A stretch of DNA of 64,000 nt from Halomonas sp. M20. Its GTDB lineage: Bacteria; Pseudomonadota; Gammaproteobacteria; Pseudomonadales; Halomonadaceae. The stretch lies in NCBI RefSeq assembly GCF_020622265.1, contig NZ_JACNMQ010000002.1, positions 62,001-126,000 of the forward strand, written 5' to 3'. A model generated the notes under the pieces. It saw only the letters and a list, made by a program, of their open reading frames with translations, searched no databases and was not told the DNA's origin. Shown one piece after another: positions 39,083-49,035 of this stretch. The stretch's first letter is position 1. Every line of letters starts with the position of its first letter. The position numbers and the translations under genes were made by a program.

Positions 39083-39718
39083 CTACTCCCCCCAGCGTGG
39101 CATCAGGCGATGCTCGATCCCCAGCTGGTTGAGAATGCGAGCGACGATGAAATCGATCAGATCGTCGACGCTGTCAGGCTGGTGGTAGAAACCGGGAGCC
39201 GCCGGCAAGATGGTGACGCCCAGACGCGCCAGGGTCAGCATGTGTTCGAGATGGATCGCGGACAGCGGTGCCTCCCGGGGCACCAGAATCAGCTGCCGAC
39301 GCTCCTTCAAGGCGACATCGGCGGCGCGCTCGATCAGATTGTTGCTGGCGCCGGTTGCCACCGCCGAAAGCGTGCCGGTGGAGCACGGGCAAACGACCAT
39401 GGCGGCGCTGGCGCCGGAACCGGAGGCCACCGGCGCCATCCAGTCTTCCCGGGCGAAGCATCGAATCTGGCGTGGAGCCGCCCCGCTGCGCCGACCCAAG
39501 GCCTCGGCAAGTTTATCCGGCTGCGCCGGTAGTTTTTCCGGGGTCTCGGTGGCGATGACCATATGCGCCGCCTTGGAGATCATCACCCAGACCTCGTGCC
39601 CCGCCGCGACCAGACAATCGATCAGCCGCAGGCCGTACTGCGCCCCCGAGGCGCCGGTCAACGCGACCGTGACTGGTGCATTGAAGGCTGGAGCGGCCGC
39701 CTCATTCATGCTCGTCAC
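39083..39718 (-). CDS. ubiX: Flavin prenyltransferase UbiX
   Basis: Attaches dimethylallyl phosphate to FMN, making the prenyl-FMN cofactor of the UbiD decarboxylase in ubiquinone synthesis. Motifs: [15 protein letters not shown] (FMN/phosphate loop), [20 protein letters not shown], and [20 protein letters not shown]. 211 residues. A GTG at 39718 overlaps the mpl stop (GTGA); an ATG at 39709 is an alternative. The mpl-ubiX pairing is also known from Pseudomonas. Confidence 0.95.
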   Translation of the reverse strand: MTSMNEAAAPAFNAPVTVALTGASGAQYGLRLIDCLVAAGHEVWVMISKAAHMVIATETPEKLPAQPDKLAEALGRRSGAAPRQIRCFAREDWMAPVASGSGASAAMVVCPCSTGTLSAVATGASNNLIERAADVALKERRQLILVPREAPLSAIHLEHMLTLARLGVTILPAAPGFYHQPDSVDDLIDFIVARILNQLGIEHRLMPRWGE

Positions 39719-41082
39719 CCATGGACGGCCTCAAGGGCGGCCAGCAGTTTCTCGTGAATACCGCCGAACCCTCCGTTGGACATGATGACGATGCGGTCAT
39801 TGCGACGCGCCTGCTCGACCAGCGTCGCCACGAGGGTATCGATATCCTCCATCCGCGTGGCGGGCACCGGACTGGCCGCCAGCACCTCATCCAGAGACCA
39901 ATCGAGTCCCGGCGGCTGATACCACCAGACCCCGTCCGCGGCGGCAACACTTTCCGCCAGGCGACCCTTCAAGGTGCCCAGGCGCATGGTATTGGAGCGC
40001 GGCTCGATCACTGCCAGCAAACGCCCCGAGGCAGTTGCGGCGCGTAACCCTTCGAGAGTGCCGGCAATCGCGGTTGGATGATGGGCGAAGTCGTCAATGA
40101 CCTGAATACCACCGATCTCGCCGCGCACTTCCTGTCGGCGGCGTGGGGTTTCAAAGCGCGCCAGCGCCGCACAGCCCCGAGCCAGATCGATACCACAGGC
40201 CGCTGCGGCCGCTAGCGCCCCTAACGCATTGCGCGCATTATGCTCGCCGGTCATCGCCCAATCGACGACGGCATCCTCACCGGCATGAATGACCCGAAAC
40301 CGGCTGGCATCGTCCCGCTCCAGCGCCAGGCACCAGGCGCTTTCCTCCTGGCGACCAAAATACTCGACCGGGCTCCAACAACCCATCTCGAGCACCCGGC
40401 TCAGCGCTGGTTCACCATCCGCCACCAGCAGTCGTCCTTGCGAAGGCACCGTGCGTACCAAATGATGGAACTGGCGCTCAATTGCCGCCAGATCGGGAAA
40501 GATGTCCGCGTGGTCGAATTCGAGATTATTGAGTAGCGCAACGTCCGGGCGGTAGTGCACGAACTTCGAGCGCTTGTCGAAAAAGGCGGTATCGTATTCG
40601 TCGGCTTCCACCACGAAAGGCCCTTCTGTGTCGCCCAGACGGGCCGACACCCCGAAATTACGCGGCACGCCGCCGATCAGAAAACCGGGGTTTTGGCCGG
40701 CACTTTCGAGTAGCCAGGCCAGCAGACTGGCGGTGGTGGTCTTACCATGGGTGCCCGCCACAGCGATGACACGACGCCCAGGCAGCACATGTTCGGCCAG
40801 CCATTGCGGCCCGGAGGTATAAGGCAGCTTGGCATCGAGCAGTGCTTCGACTTCCGCATTGCCCCGGGAAACCGCATTGCCGACCACGACGAGATCGGGG
40901 CTCGGAGTGAGATTCGCGGCGGCGTAACCGTCGCAGAGTCGAATTCCCGCCTCTTCGAGTTGTGTACTCATGGGTGGGTAGACATTGGCATCCGAGCCGC
41001 TGACATGATGACCCAGCTCCCGAGCCAATAGCGCCAGGCTACCCATGAAAGTGCCGCAGATACCCAGAATGTGGATGTGCAT
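39715..41082 (-). CDS. mpl: UDP-N-acetylmuramate:L-alanyl-gamma-D-glutamyl-meso-diaminopimelate ligase
   Basis: Recycling ligase that rejoins the released murein tripeptide to UDP-MurNAc, bypassing MurC-E. Mur-ligase fold: N-terminal [19 protein letters not shown], the ATP-binding P-loop [19 protein letters not shown], and [12 protein letters not shown] in the C-terminal domain. The GTFMG variant at the N-terminus distinguishes Mpl from MurC. 455 residues, normal. It is divergent from the PFK gene with a 195-bp gap. Confidence 0.96.
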   Translation of the reverse strand: MHIHILGICGTFMGSLALLARELGHHVSGSDANVYPPMSTQLEEAGIRLCDGYAAANLTPSPDLVVVGNAVSRGNAEVEALLDAKLPYTSGPQWLAEHVLPGRRVIAVAGTHGKTTTASLLAWLLESAGQNPGFLIGGVPRNFGVSARLGDTEGPFVVEADEYDTAFFDKRSKFVHYRPDVALLNNLEFDHADIFPDLAAIERQFHHLVRTVPSQGRLLVADGEPALSRVLEMGCWSPVEYFGRQEESAWCLALERDDASRFRVIHAGEDAVVDWAMTGEHNARNALGALAAAAACGIDLARGCAALARFETPRRRQEVRGEIGGIQVIDDFAHHPTAIAGTLEGLRAATASGRLLAVIEPRSNTMRLGTLKGRLAESVAAADGVWWYQPPGLDWSLDEVLAASPVPATRMEDIDTLVATLVEQARRNDRIVIMSNGGFGGIHEKLLAALEAVHG

Positions 41083-41277
41083 CTTGTCCCCAGGCGTTCA
41101 AGAGGCCCGATGAGAATGTCGAGCCGATAAAACAGACAAAAGTTGTACCAGCGCGTGAGCCTAGCATGGCCCCCTATCACTCGCTAGACATCAACAGGTT
41201 CATCCCGCCGGCACCGTGCAGCCAGGAGCGCTTTCGACTATGATGGCCGTCGATTTCTCAGGAGCAGAGGAAGCCCA

Positions 41278-42534
41278 ATGGCTCAGAAAAATGCATTCTA
41301 CGCCCAGTCCGGCGGTGTCACCGCAGTGATCAATGCCAGCGCCTGTGGCGTGGCCGAGGCTTGCCGCAACTCGAATCAAATCGGCAAGCTCTATGCCGGG
41401 CACAATGGCATCATCGGCGCCCTCACCGAGGATTTGATCGATGTCTCTCAAGAAACGGACGAAGCCATCACGGCACTGCGTCACACCCCAGGCGGGGCGT
41501 TTGGCTCCTGCCGCTACAAGCTCAAGGACATCGAAACTCATCGCACCCAGTACGAACGGCTGATCGAGGTCTTCAAGGCCCACGACATCGGTTACTTCTT
41601 CTATAACGGCGGCGGCGATAGCGCCGACACCTGCCTCAAGGTCTCTCAGCTTTCAGAAAAGCTCGGCTATCCGCTGACCGCCATTCATGTGCCCAAGACC
41701 GTAGACAACGACCTACCGATCACCGACAACTCCCCGGGGTTCGGCAGCGTCGCCAAGTATATAGCCACCTCGACTCGCGAGGCGGCACTGGACATCGCCT
41801 CGATGTGTGCCACCTCGACCAAGGTGTTCATACTCGAGGTGATGGGCCGCCATGCAGGCTGGATCGCCGCTGCGGGCGCCCTGGCCGGCAACGGTGAAGG
41901 CGAGCCGCCTCACTTGATTATCTTCCCCGAAATCGCCTTCGATCGCGAAGCGGTCATGGCCCGGGTCGAGGAATCCGTCACGCGCTATGGCTATTGCGTG
42001 ATCGTGGTATCCGAAGGTGCCCGCTATGAAGATGGCACCTTCCTGGCGGATGCGGGCAATACGGATGCCTTTGGTCATCGCCAGCTGGGCGGCGTGGCAC
42101 CGACGCTGGCAGGCATGGTCAAGCAGGATCTGGGGTACAAGTATCACTGGGCGGTGGCGGACTATCTGCAACGTGCCGCTCGCCACCTGGCCTCCAAGAC
42201 CGATGTAGAGCAAGCCTACGCAGTAGGTCAGAAGGCGGTGGAACTGGCGATTGCCGGTCAAAATGCCATGATGCCCGCGATCAAGCGTGTCAGTGAAGAC
42301 CCCTATGAATGGCAAATCGAGCCGGCACCCCTGGCCGAGGTGGCCAATCAGGAAAAATTCATGCCTCGGGACTTCATCCGTGAGGACGGTTTCGGCATCA
42401 CCGACACCTGCCGGCGCTATCTGTTGCCGCTGATACAAGGTGAAGATTTTCCGCCCTTCGACGACGGCCTGCCCCGCTTCGCCAAGCTCAAGCTAGTGAA
42501 GGTGGAACGCAAGTTGCCCGAGTTCACGCTTTAA
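41278..42534 (+). CDS. Pyrophosphate-type 6-phosphofructokinase
   Basis: Phosphorylates fructose 6-phosphate using PPi instead of ATP; the reaction is reversible, so it can serve glycolysis or gluconeogenesis. Two features separate it from ATP-PFK: GGGDSADT (111-118), where Asp114 stands at the position that is Gly in ATP enzymes, and PKTVDND (139-145) with Lys140. MGRHAGWIAA is the substrate loop. 418 residues, the length of the short PPi-PFK group. GAGGAA lies 7 nt before the ATG. Monocistronic, with a terminator after it. Confidence 0.9.
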   Translation: MAQKNAFYAQSGGVTAVINASACGVAEACRNSNQIGKLYAGHNGIIGALTEDLIDVSQETDEAITALRHTPGGAFGSCRYKLKDIETHRTQYERLIEVFKAHDIGYFFYNGGGDSADTCLKVSQLSEKLGYPLTAIHVPKTVDNDLPITDNSPGFGSVAKYIATSTREAALDIASMCATSTKVFILEVMGRHAGWIAAAGALAGNGEGEPPHLIIFPEIAFDREAVMARVEESVTRYGYCVIVVSEGARYEDGTFLADAGNTDAFGHRQLGGVAPTLAGMVKQDLGYKYHWAVADYLQRAARHLASKTDVEQAYAVGQKAVELAIAGQNAMMPAIKRVSEDPYEWQIEPAPLAEVANQEKFMPRDFIREDGFGITDTCRRYLLPLIQGEDFPPFDDGLPRFAKLKLVKVERKLPEFTL

Positions 42535-42561
42535 GCAACGCTATCTGCTGATCAGGTTCGC

Positions 42562-42583
42562 GACGCCCCGCTTTCGGGGCGTC
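42562..42583 (+). terminator. GC-rich hairpin after the PFK gene
   Basis: Arms 42562-42570 and 42575-42583 (9 bp, GACGCCCCG) with a CTTT loop lie 27 bp past the stop and are followed by ACCGTTT. The T run is short. It lies directly before the convergent pseudokinase gene's stop and could serve both. Confidence 0.7.
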
Positions 42584-42595
42584 ACCGTTTCTGCC

Positions 42596-44305
42596 TTACT
42601 TCCAAAGCCAGGACAACACCAACAGCAACAATAGCCCACCGGCGACCCATTGCCAGAGCCTGGTTGGCGAACGCAGCGTCGGTAAGTCGGCCCTCATCTT
42701 GCGCGGATCGCGCAGCGAGTAGACGAATTCGGAAAGGCGCCGAAAACGCAGCGCGCGCTGCGGGTCGAGGGCACGTTGCAGTGCGCCATCGAGCTCCAAC
42801 GACACCTCGGGATTACGCAACCGGGCACTGCTATAGACCATCTGCTCCAGCTCGGTATAACTGCGAAGCTGGCGCGGTTCGAGCGCATAGGGCAACTCTC
42901 CGGTCAGTAGCCAATAGATCGTCGAGGCCAGCGCATATTGATCACTGCGGCGGCCGACATCGATATCCAGGGCATATTCCGGGGCGCTGTGCTCGCTGAG
43001 CCCGACCTGACGTGCCAGTTCTCGCGCACTTCGATGTCCATCACCCTCGCGCCGATGACAGGCACTGAAATCCGCCAGTACCACCTGCCCGTGCGTGTCG
43101 ATGAGAATATTGTCCGGATGAATTCTCTGATGCAGCACTTCACGCCGATGTAGCGCCTGTACTCCTTTCACGAGTTGCCTGGCGATATCCAGCCGCTGCC
43201 CGAGGCTGGCTCGGGGATGGTGCTGCATCCAGTAGGTCAGCGTGTTGCCCTTTATGAAGGCCATCAGGTAGTAAAGGTAGCGACGGGGGCGCGAACGCTC
43301 CACGGTCTTGACCACGAAAGGCGAATGAACCCGCTCCACCACCCATTGCTGTAACAGGAAGTGCTCGAGATAGGCGTTGCGACTGGAAAGTTCCGGGCTC
43401 GGCGCCTTGAGTACCATCTCGCGTTGATTGCGGGTATCGCGCACGCGATAGACCCGGCTCTGGGCCGTACGAGCCAGCACTGCCTCCACCACGAGACCAT
43501 CGAGACAATCACCTATGGCGTATTCCGGCGGTACCGGCAGCCCCCCGTAGCGTTGCAAGGGATCGAGTCTCTCCTCGGGTAGACGATCGATGCGCACCAG
43601 TTGAAAGCAGAACTGCTCCGCCCCGTAACCTCGCTCGGCAGCCCGGGCCTGGGCCGCCGCAGCGAGGCGTTCACAAGCCGCATCGAGATTGCTGACATCG
43701 ATGCGGATCAACTGCATGTAATCCGAGGGCAGCAAGGTGCCGCTTACCGCCCGGGTCGTGAATAGAAAAATATCGCCCTGCTTTAGCGATAGGTTGCGGT
43801 AATCGATATCCAGATTGACATTCAGGCCCAGGGCGCGAGTCGGGTAGCGATAACCGCCAAGCTCGGTGATGTGGTCGCAGCTGAGTTGCTCGAACTCGGC
43901 CCCACGCAGACGAAACACCAGGGTATCGCCCATGTGAAAAAGATGGCCTTCACTTTCGTGCAATATCAGGATCGACAGTGAACTGACATAGCTACCTTCG
44001 ACAAGATGGCGGCTCTGACCATGACTCCAGCTGTTCAAGGCATCCAGCACGCGGGTGACCGAGGTCTTGATGCCCCAGTGCGCCGGCGTCGAGTAGTAAT
44101 CCGCCAGAAAGCCGCGCACACTGAGATCGCCGGCCTGCTTGGCAATCACATTGCGCCAGGTGGAGTCACCGATTACAGCGCAGGCGCCCTTGCTACCCAA
44201 GGCGTCGTCCTCGGGCAGACTCACCGACATCGAACTACGATGATGGCGGCTCTCTGGCGCGACAAAAGCCTGGCCGTAGCTCAGGGACAAGGCGTGCTTG
44301 GCCAA
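42596..44305 (-). CDS. Tail-anchored PP2C-kinase fusion with both active sites degenerate
   Basis: 569 residues in the order PP2C-like phosphatase (about 1-240), protein-kinase fold (about 255-530), C-terminal membrane helix (VAGGLLLLLVLSWLW). Bifunctional PP2C/kinase proteins of this layout exist in many proteobacteria. Here the phosphatase lacks the N-terminal metal Asp motif and the ADG motif (CAVIGDST instead); only MGDT remains, and the late DG is TTRAVSG. The kinase has Lys300 (MVLKAP), but the glycine loop is gone, the catalytic loop reads HQRIHPDN (392-399) in place of HRDLKPDN, and DFG reads DFS. Both halves are thus probably inactive. I chose the TTG at 44305, which has GAGGAG 7 nt upstream. 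Membrane-tethered signalling scaffold is an inference. Confidence 0.82.
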   Translation of the reverse strand: MAKHALSLSYGQAFVAPESRHHRSSMSVSLPEDDALGSKGACAVIGDSTWRNVIAKQAGDLSVRGFLADYYSTPAHWGIKTSVTRVLDALNSWSHGQSRHLVEGSYVSSLSILILHESEGHLFHMGDTLVFRLRGAEFEQLSCDHITELGGYRYPTRALGLNVNLDIDYRNLSLKQGDIFLFTTRAVSGTLLPSDYMQLIRIDVSNLDAACERLAAAAQARAAERGYGAEQFCFQLVRIDRLPEERLDPLQRYGGLPVPPEYAIGDCLDGLVVEAVLARTAQSRVYRVRDTRNQREMVLKAPSPELSSRNAYLEHFLLQQWVVERVHSPFVVKTVERSRPRRYLYYLMAFIKGNTLTYWMQHHPRASLGQRLDIARQLVKGVQALHRREVLHQRIHPDNILIDTHGQVVLADFSACHRREGDGHRSARELARQVGLSEHSAPEYALDIDVGRRSDQYALASTIYWLLTGELPYALEPRQLRSYTELEQMVYSSARLRNPEVSLELDGALQRALDPQRALRFRRLSEFVYSLRDPRKMRADLPTLRSPTRLWQWVAGGLLLLLVLSWLWK

Positions 44306-44458
44306 GGTGCTTCTCCTCGAATGGCGTTGCGGCGCCATGATACATGCTCACACTGCTTCAGGATGGATAGACCAATGGCGCATAAGACCGAGCGAGCCTT
44401 GAACCGTTCGGATTGGCAATCCCTCCGGTCAGTTCGTATAATTCAGCGAATTTTGCTT

Positions 44459-44601
44459 GGGAAGCGCTGAATAAATCGACGAGCAGCTTCAAGCACAAGG
44501 CGCACGGAGCGCAGGAATCGAAGCATATGGGTATATGTGAGGATTCTGAGCACCGCGCAACATAGTGATTGATGTGCGCAGGCATTTATTCAGCGCTTCC
44601 C
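44459..44601. repeat. 143-bp nested-hairpin intergenic repeat (copy B)
   Basis: Perfect 18-bp outer arms 44459-44476 and 44584-44601. Inside, GAATC/GATTC (about 44515/44542) and CATAT/ATATG (about 44524/44533) stems nest around a GGGT loop. The connectors CGACGAGC, ACAAGGC, GAAG, TGAG and GCGCAGGC match copy A at 14.5 kb, but the stems do not. It ends 27 bp before the ppa start codon, so it falls in the ppa leader or promoter. The rest of the 323-bp gap holds nothing else I can identify. Confidence 0.82.
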
Positions 44602-44628
44602 CCACACAGCCAACCGCAAGGACTCGAC

Positions 44629-45159
44629 ATGAGCTACAGCAAGATTCCCGCAGGCAAGGAGCTTCCACATGACATCTATGTCGTGATCGAAATTCCGGCC
44701 AATCACGCGCCTATCAAGTACGAGATCGACAAGGACATGGACGCTCTGCTGGTCGATCGCTTCATGACCACCCCCATGTTCTACCCGGCCAACTATGGCT
44801 TCATCACCAATACGCTGGCCGATGATGGCGATCCCCTGGACGCCTTGGTGGTCACCCCTTACCCAATCCAGGCGGGTTGCGTGATCCGTTCCCGCCCGGT
44901 GGGCATTCTCAACATGAGCGATGAGGCCGGTGAAGATGCCAAGTTGATCTGTGTGCCTCACAGCAAGCTGGCGCCGGTCTATGACGATGTGAAGGACGTC
45001 ACCGACCTGCCCGAGCTTCTGCGTCTTCAAATCGCGCACTTCTTCGAGAACTACAAGGATCTCGACAAAGGCAAGTGGGTCAAGATCGATTCCTGGGATG
45101 GCGTCGAAGCAGCACACGCCGCCATCGAGAAATCCGTCGCTGCTTTTGGCAAAGAGTAA
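44629..45159 (+). CDS. ppa: Inorganic pyrophosphatase (soluble, family I)
   Basis: Hydrolyses PPi to phosphate, pulling biosynthetic reactions forward. Catalytic residues are in the family pattern: [39 protein letters not shown] (the three Asp metal ligands), and [10 protein letters not shown]. 176 residues, equal to E. coli Ppa. Start ATG 44629 with GCAAGGA upstream; a longer frame from 44569 would translate the repeat element and is rejected. A strong terminator follows. Confidence 0.97.
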   Translation: MSYSKIPAGKELPHDIYVVIEIPANHAPIKYEIDKDMDALLVDRFMTTPMFYPANYGFITNTLADDGDPLDALVVTPYPIQAGCVIRSRPVGILNMSDEAGEDAKLICVPHSKLAPVYDDVKDVTDLPELLRLQIAHFFENYKDLDKGKWVKIDSWDGVEAAHAAIEKSVAAFGKE

Positions 45160-45198
45160 GGTTCGACCCCTGATCTATTGACTGTTGCCGCTACAAGC

Positions 45199-45226
45199 AC
45201 AAGGCCGTCCGGATGGACGGCCTTGT
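45199..45226 (+). terminator. Rho-independent terminator of ppa
   Basis: Arms 45199-45210 and 45215-45226 (12 bp, perfect, GGAT loop) with TCGTTTTA after the stem, 39 bp past the ppa stop. It may also act on the convergent DUF2333 gene. Confidence 0.9.
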
Positions 45227-45249
45227 TCGTTTTACCGTAATACTGTCTT

Positions 45250-46431
45250 TTAACGTGTAGCAGCTTTCCTTAGTTCGATGGCGGCTTGCACCGCCGGCTC
45301 ACTAAGCCGACTCTCAAGTTCACCCTCCTGGAGGGAGGCCGGAGTCGCCCGGGTGATATCGGCTGCCTCGCTCGCGCTGTCATTAGCTTGAGCCGGCTCT
45401 GTCTCCTCGCTTCGGGGCTCAATCCTGGTGGGCGGCTCGACCTCTATCCCTTCGACACTTTGAGCCAGCGTATCCGTAAGCTTTGCAGCGTTTTGAATAT
45501 AGTTCGCCAATAACAGCGAGTGGTTGGCGAACATCCCGAAACCGGTTCCGTTGAGTATTACAGGGCTCCACACGCGGCGTTGAGCTAACTTGAGTTCTGC
45601 AATCAAACGACCAAGGGTTTCTTCATCGCCGGCCTTGGCAATCACGTCAGCGTAATCCTGTGCTACTGCCTGCAAGTAGTGCAGCAGGGCCCAGGTCTCC
45701 CCTCGGGCAACAAAGAACGTGTTGTCGATTTGAAGCCATGGAGTGGCGTCGGGCAATTCGCTTTCATCGACTCCCAGTTCACGCAGAGCTTCGGGATCAT
45801 CGACACTGGCCGACAAGCGACGGGTCAGCTCATCGAGCCGTTGACCGGTCTCGCGCAGCCACTGCGCCAAGGCATCGCCGTTATCGGAAAAACCGGACAT
45901 TCCCGGGTTGTTGAAGCTCAACAGGTAGCCATGAAGCGTAGTGAGTGCACGCCGGTAATGTTTCTCTGCACCTGGAAAGAGCCAGTCGCGACTATCGCTG
46001 TCGAGTGCGTCCGCGGCGGCGTTCAACAACGATGTATCACCGGCACCGAAGGTTGGCAAGGCCCCTGTGAGCAAGCGCGCCTGAGAAAGAACTCCGTACT
46101 CCCAGCTTGGCATGTTGTCCAGCCATACCCCGGGGGGCAGCTTGTCGTTGCGTATATAGCCGCCGGGCTTTTCGAGCAATGTCTCGATCGTTGTGTTCAG
46201 CGTCGCCGTCATTACCGTTCCACGCCCCTCGGGGGGCTCCGACTGTTCGCGCTGTTCGAACACCGCTTGCGTGACATCGAAATCATTCGGTCGCTGACTC
46301 CACCAGATGCCAAGCCCTATACAGATTACGAGGTAGAGCACCAGGAGTATCAACAATGGCTTCCATATCCATCCATACTCTGGGCGTTCGAGCACATCGG
46401 TACGGTATTTACGCTTGCGAAAGATTGCCAT
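45250..46431 (-). CDS. DUF2333 family inner-membrane protein
   Basis: 393 residues: a cytoplasmic N-terminus rich in Arg/Lys, one membrane helix (residues about 24-43, LLILLVLYLVICIGLGIWW), then a periplasmic part. Family hallmarks: the TLIETLLEKPGGYIRND-like segment (here TIETLLEKPGGYIRND), PPGVWLDNMPSWEYGVL, and FARGETW-type ALLHYLQAV. The C-terminal 60 residues are low complexity, rich in Glu, Ala and Ser. Function unknown. Convergent with ppa. Confidence 0.88.
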   Translation of the reverse strand: MAIFRKRKYRTDVLERPEYGWIWKPLLILLVLYLVICIGLGIWWSQRPNDFDVTQAVFEQREQSEPPEGRGTVMTATLNTTIETLLEKPGGYIRNDKLPPGVWLDNMPSWEYGVLSQARLLTGALPTFGAGDTSLLNAAADALDSDSRDWLFPGAEKHYRRALTTLHGYLLSFNNPGMSGFSDNGDALAQWLRETGQRLDELTRRLSASVDDPEALRELGVDESELPDATPWLQIDNTFFVARGETWALLHYLQAVAQDYADVIAKAGDEETLGRLIAELKLAQRRVWSPVILNGTGFGMFANHSLLLANYIQNAAKLTDTLAQSVEGIEVEPPTRIEPRSEETEPAQANDSASEAADITRATPASLQEGELESRLSEPAVQAAIELRKAATR

Positions 46432-46722
46432 GTTCGCGACGTCCTCTGTGTGACGATTGATGAGTAATTCCTTGCCAAGAGTATCCTATCATGGGCATTC
46501 AGGGGCATTGACGATCTGCAACGGTAATTGCTGACCACAGGTCGACAAACACTGTTCGGTGAGACCTCATTTGCCCAGAGCATCACGACTGGACAAGCGC
46601 AACCTTTTTCGTCACACTCCGCCATCATTGGCTTATTTGGCGCCCAAGTGCGCCAATTTGCAGAATCCTGCCGCCATCTCAACGGATATAGAACAGGTTA
46701 ACAGCGTCATTCAAGGACTCTC

Positions 46723-47172
46723 ATGGCCCGAATTCTGGTACTCAACGGCCCTAACCTGAACCTGCTGGGCATACGCGAGCCTCACGTCTACGGCAGCGTT
46801 ACTCTGGACGACATTCGCTTGCGCCTGACCAATTGCGCCCTTGATCAGGGCCACCAGCTCGACTGGCTGCAATCCAATGCCGAACACGAGTTGATCGAGC
46901 GCATTCATGCCGCGCGCAATGATGCCACCGACTTCATCCTGATCAACCCAGCCGCTTTTACTCATACCAGCGTGGCGCTGCGCGATGCATTGGTCGCCGT
47001 GGCATTGCCCTTCATCGAGCTGCATTTATCCAACGTGCATGCACGGGAACCGTTTCGTACTCACTCTTATTTTTCCGATGTGGCCGAAGGCGTCATCTGC
47101 GGCTTCGGGGCCGCCAGTTACGAACTGGCATTGAGTGCCGCTCTGCTGCATTTGGGCTCTTCCCCATCCTGA
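46723..47172 (+). CDS. aroQ: 3-dehydroquinate dehydratase, type II
   Basis: Third step of the shikimate pathway. Motifs: [18 protein letters not shown] (with the catalytic Tyr/Arg region), [16 protein letters not shown], and [19 protein letters not shown]. 149 residues, usual for the dodecameric type II enzyme. First gene of an aroQ-accB-accC-prmA operon (37-bp gap to accB), an order known from many gammaproteobacteria. The 291 bp upstream contain a small hairpin (46637-46656) and no clear promoter. Confidence 0.96.
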   Translation: MARILVLNGPNLNLLGIREPHVYGSVTLDDIRLRLTNCALDQGHQLDWLQSNAEHELIERIHAARNDATDFILINPAAFTHTSVALRDALVAVALPFIELHLSNVHAREPFRTHSYFSDVAEGVICGFGAASYELALSAALLHLGSSPS

Positions 47173-47209
47173 ACCACCCCACTTCTTTTCATTCTCAAGA
47201 GACATCATC

Positions 47210-47674
47210 ATGGATATCCGCAAGGTCAAGCGACTGATCGAACTGCTCGAAGAATCCGATATCAGCGAAATTGAAATACAAGAAGGTGAAGAATCGGTAC
47301 GCATCAGTCGACATGGCCACGCTCATAGCCAACCGGTTCCCGCGCCAACCTGGGCCCCCTCGCCCGCCCTGCAGCCGGCACCCGCTGCAACGACCTCTAT
47401 CGAGACCACCGAGTCTTCGGCGGCATCAGTAAATCTAACGGGCCACACTGTAACCTCTCCGATGGTGGGCACGTTCTACCGCGCTTCCGCACCCGGCGCC
47501 AAACCCTTCGCCGAAGTAGGTCAGCGCATCAAGAAAGGCGACCCTATCTGTATTGTCGAAGCGATGAAGATGATGAATCAGATCGATGCGGATCAGGATG
47601 GCGTTGTCGAAGCCATCCTGGTAGAGGACGGCGAACCGGTAGAATTCGACCAACCCATGCTGATCATTTCCTGA
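47210..47674 (+). CDS. accB: Biotin carboxyl carrier protein of acetyl-CoA carboxylase
   Basis: Carries the biotin that shuttles CO2 between AccC and AccAD in malonyl-CoA synthesis. N-terminal [20 protein letters not shown], a Pro/Ala-rich flexible linker (residues about 45-75), and the biotinyl domain with [10 protein letters not shown], where the first Lys is biotinylated. 154 residues. The ATG at 47210 is the family start; the frame extends upstream into aroQ without meaning. Confidence 0.96.
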   Translation: MDIRKVKRLIELLEESDISEIEIQEGEESVRISRHGHAHSQPVPAPTWAPSPALQPAPAATTSIETTESSAASVNLTGHTVTSPMVGTFYRASAPGAKPFAEVGQRIKKGDPICIVEAMKMMNQIDADQDGVVEAILVEDGEPVEFDQPMLIIS

Positions 47675-47689
47675 CCAATGGACACCCCC

Positions 47690-49033
47690 ATGCTGGACAA
47701 GGTACTCATCGCCAATCGAGGCGAGATCGCCCTGCGTATCCTGCGGGCTTGCAAGGAGCTGGGTATTCGCACCGTCGCCGTGCATTCCAAGGCCGATCGC
47801 GAACTGATGCACGTGCGCCTTGCGGATGAAGCGGTATGCATTGGTCCCGCCTCATCCGCCCAATCCTATCTCAACATTCCGGCGCTCATCAGTGCCGCCG
47901 AGGTGACCGATGCCAGCGCGATTCACCCTGGCTACGGTTTTCTTTCCGAGAATGCCAATTTCGCCGAGCAGGTCGAGCGCTCTGGGTTCGTATTCATCGG
48001 CCCTCGTGCCGAAACGATTCGCCTGATGGGCGACAAGGTCAGCGCCATCGCCGCCATGAAGGCGACAGGTGTACCGACAGTCCCCGGCTCCGACGGTCCG
48101 CTGCCCGATGATGACGATGAAGCAATACTCGCCACGGCTCAGCGCATCGGTTATCCGGTGATCATCAAGGCTGCGGCGGGCGGTGGTGGCCGCGGCATGC
48201 GTGTGGTGCACAGCGAAGAGAGTCTGCTCTCTTCAATCAGTGTGACCCGTAACGAGGCCAATGCAGCCTTCGGTGACGGTACGCTATACATGGAGAAATT
48301 TCTCGAGCGCCCTCGCCATGTCGAAATACAGGTGCTTGCCGATGGTCAAGGCAACGCCATCCATCTGTATGACCGCGACTGCTCCTTGCAGCGGCGCCAT
48401 CAGAAGGTGCTCGAAGAAGCACCAGCGCCTCATATCGACCCGGATGCCCGCGCCCGAGTGCTCAAGTCCTGTACCGATGCCTGTATCGAGATCGGTTATC
48501 GCGGTGCCGGCACTTTCGAGTTCCTCTACGAGGATGGGGAATACTTTTTCATCGAAATGAACACACGTGTCCAGGTCGAACATCCTGTCACGGAAATGGT
48601 AACTGGCGTCGATATCGTAAAAGAACAGTTGCGTATCGCTTCCGGCTTGCCGCTGTCGGTCAAGCAAGAGGACGTCGTGCTTCATGGCCATGCCTTCGAG
48701 TGTCGTATCAATGCCGAAGATGCGCGCACCTTCATACCCTCTCCGGGCAAGGTCACGCTCTATCACGCCCCGGGGGGGCTTGGCGTGCGTATGGATTCCC
48801 ATCTATACACCGGCTATACCGTACCGCCTTACTATGACTCCCTGATCGGCAAGCTGATCACCTGGGGCGAGGATCGCAGCATAGCCCTCACACGGATGCG
48901 TAATGCGCTGGATGAGCTTCTCGTGGATGGTATTCGCTCCAATATCGATCTACAGAAAGATCTTGTGCGCGATACGCATTTTCAAGAGGGGGGCGTGAAT
49001 ATCCACTACCTCGAGAAGAAGCTGGATAGCTGA
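47690..49033 (+). CDS. accC: Biotin carboxylase subunit of acetyl-CoA carboxylase
   Basis: ATP-dependent carboxylation of biotin on AccB. ATP-grasp enzyme: [20 protein letters not shown] at the start, the glycine-rich loop [12 protein letters not shown], the substrate motif [18 protein letters not shown], and [17 protein letters not shown] with the catalytic residues. I prefer ATG 47690, the family start, giving 447 residues; ATG 47678 is 4 codons earlier. The gene is 15 bp after accB and 2 bp before prmA. Confidence 0.96.
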   Translation: MLDKVLIANRGEIALRILRACKELGIRTVAVHSKADRELMHVRLADEAVCIGPASSAQSYLNIPALISAAEVTDASAIHPGYGFLSENANFAEQVERSGFVFIGPRAETIRLMGDKVSAIAAMKATGVPTVPGSDGPLPDDDDEAILATAQRIGYPVIIKAAAGGGGRGMRVVHSEESLLSSISVTRNEANAAFGDGTLYMEKFLERPRHVEIQVLADGQGNAIHLYDRDCSLQRRHQKVLEEAPAPHIDPDARARVLKSCTDACIEIGYRGAGTFEFLYEDGEYFFIEMNTRVQVEHPVTEMVTGVDIVKEQLRIASGLPLSVKQEDVVLHGHAFECRINAEDARTFIPSPGKVTLYHAPGGLGVRMDSHLYTGYTVPPYYDSLIGKLITWGEDRSIALTRMRNALDELLVDGIRSNIDLQKDLVRDTHFQEGGVNIHYLEKKLDS

Positions 49034-49035
49034 TC

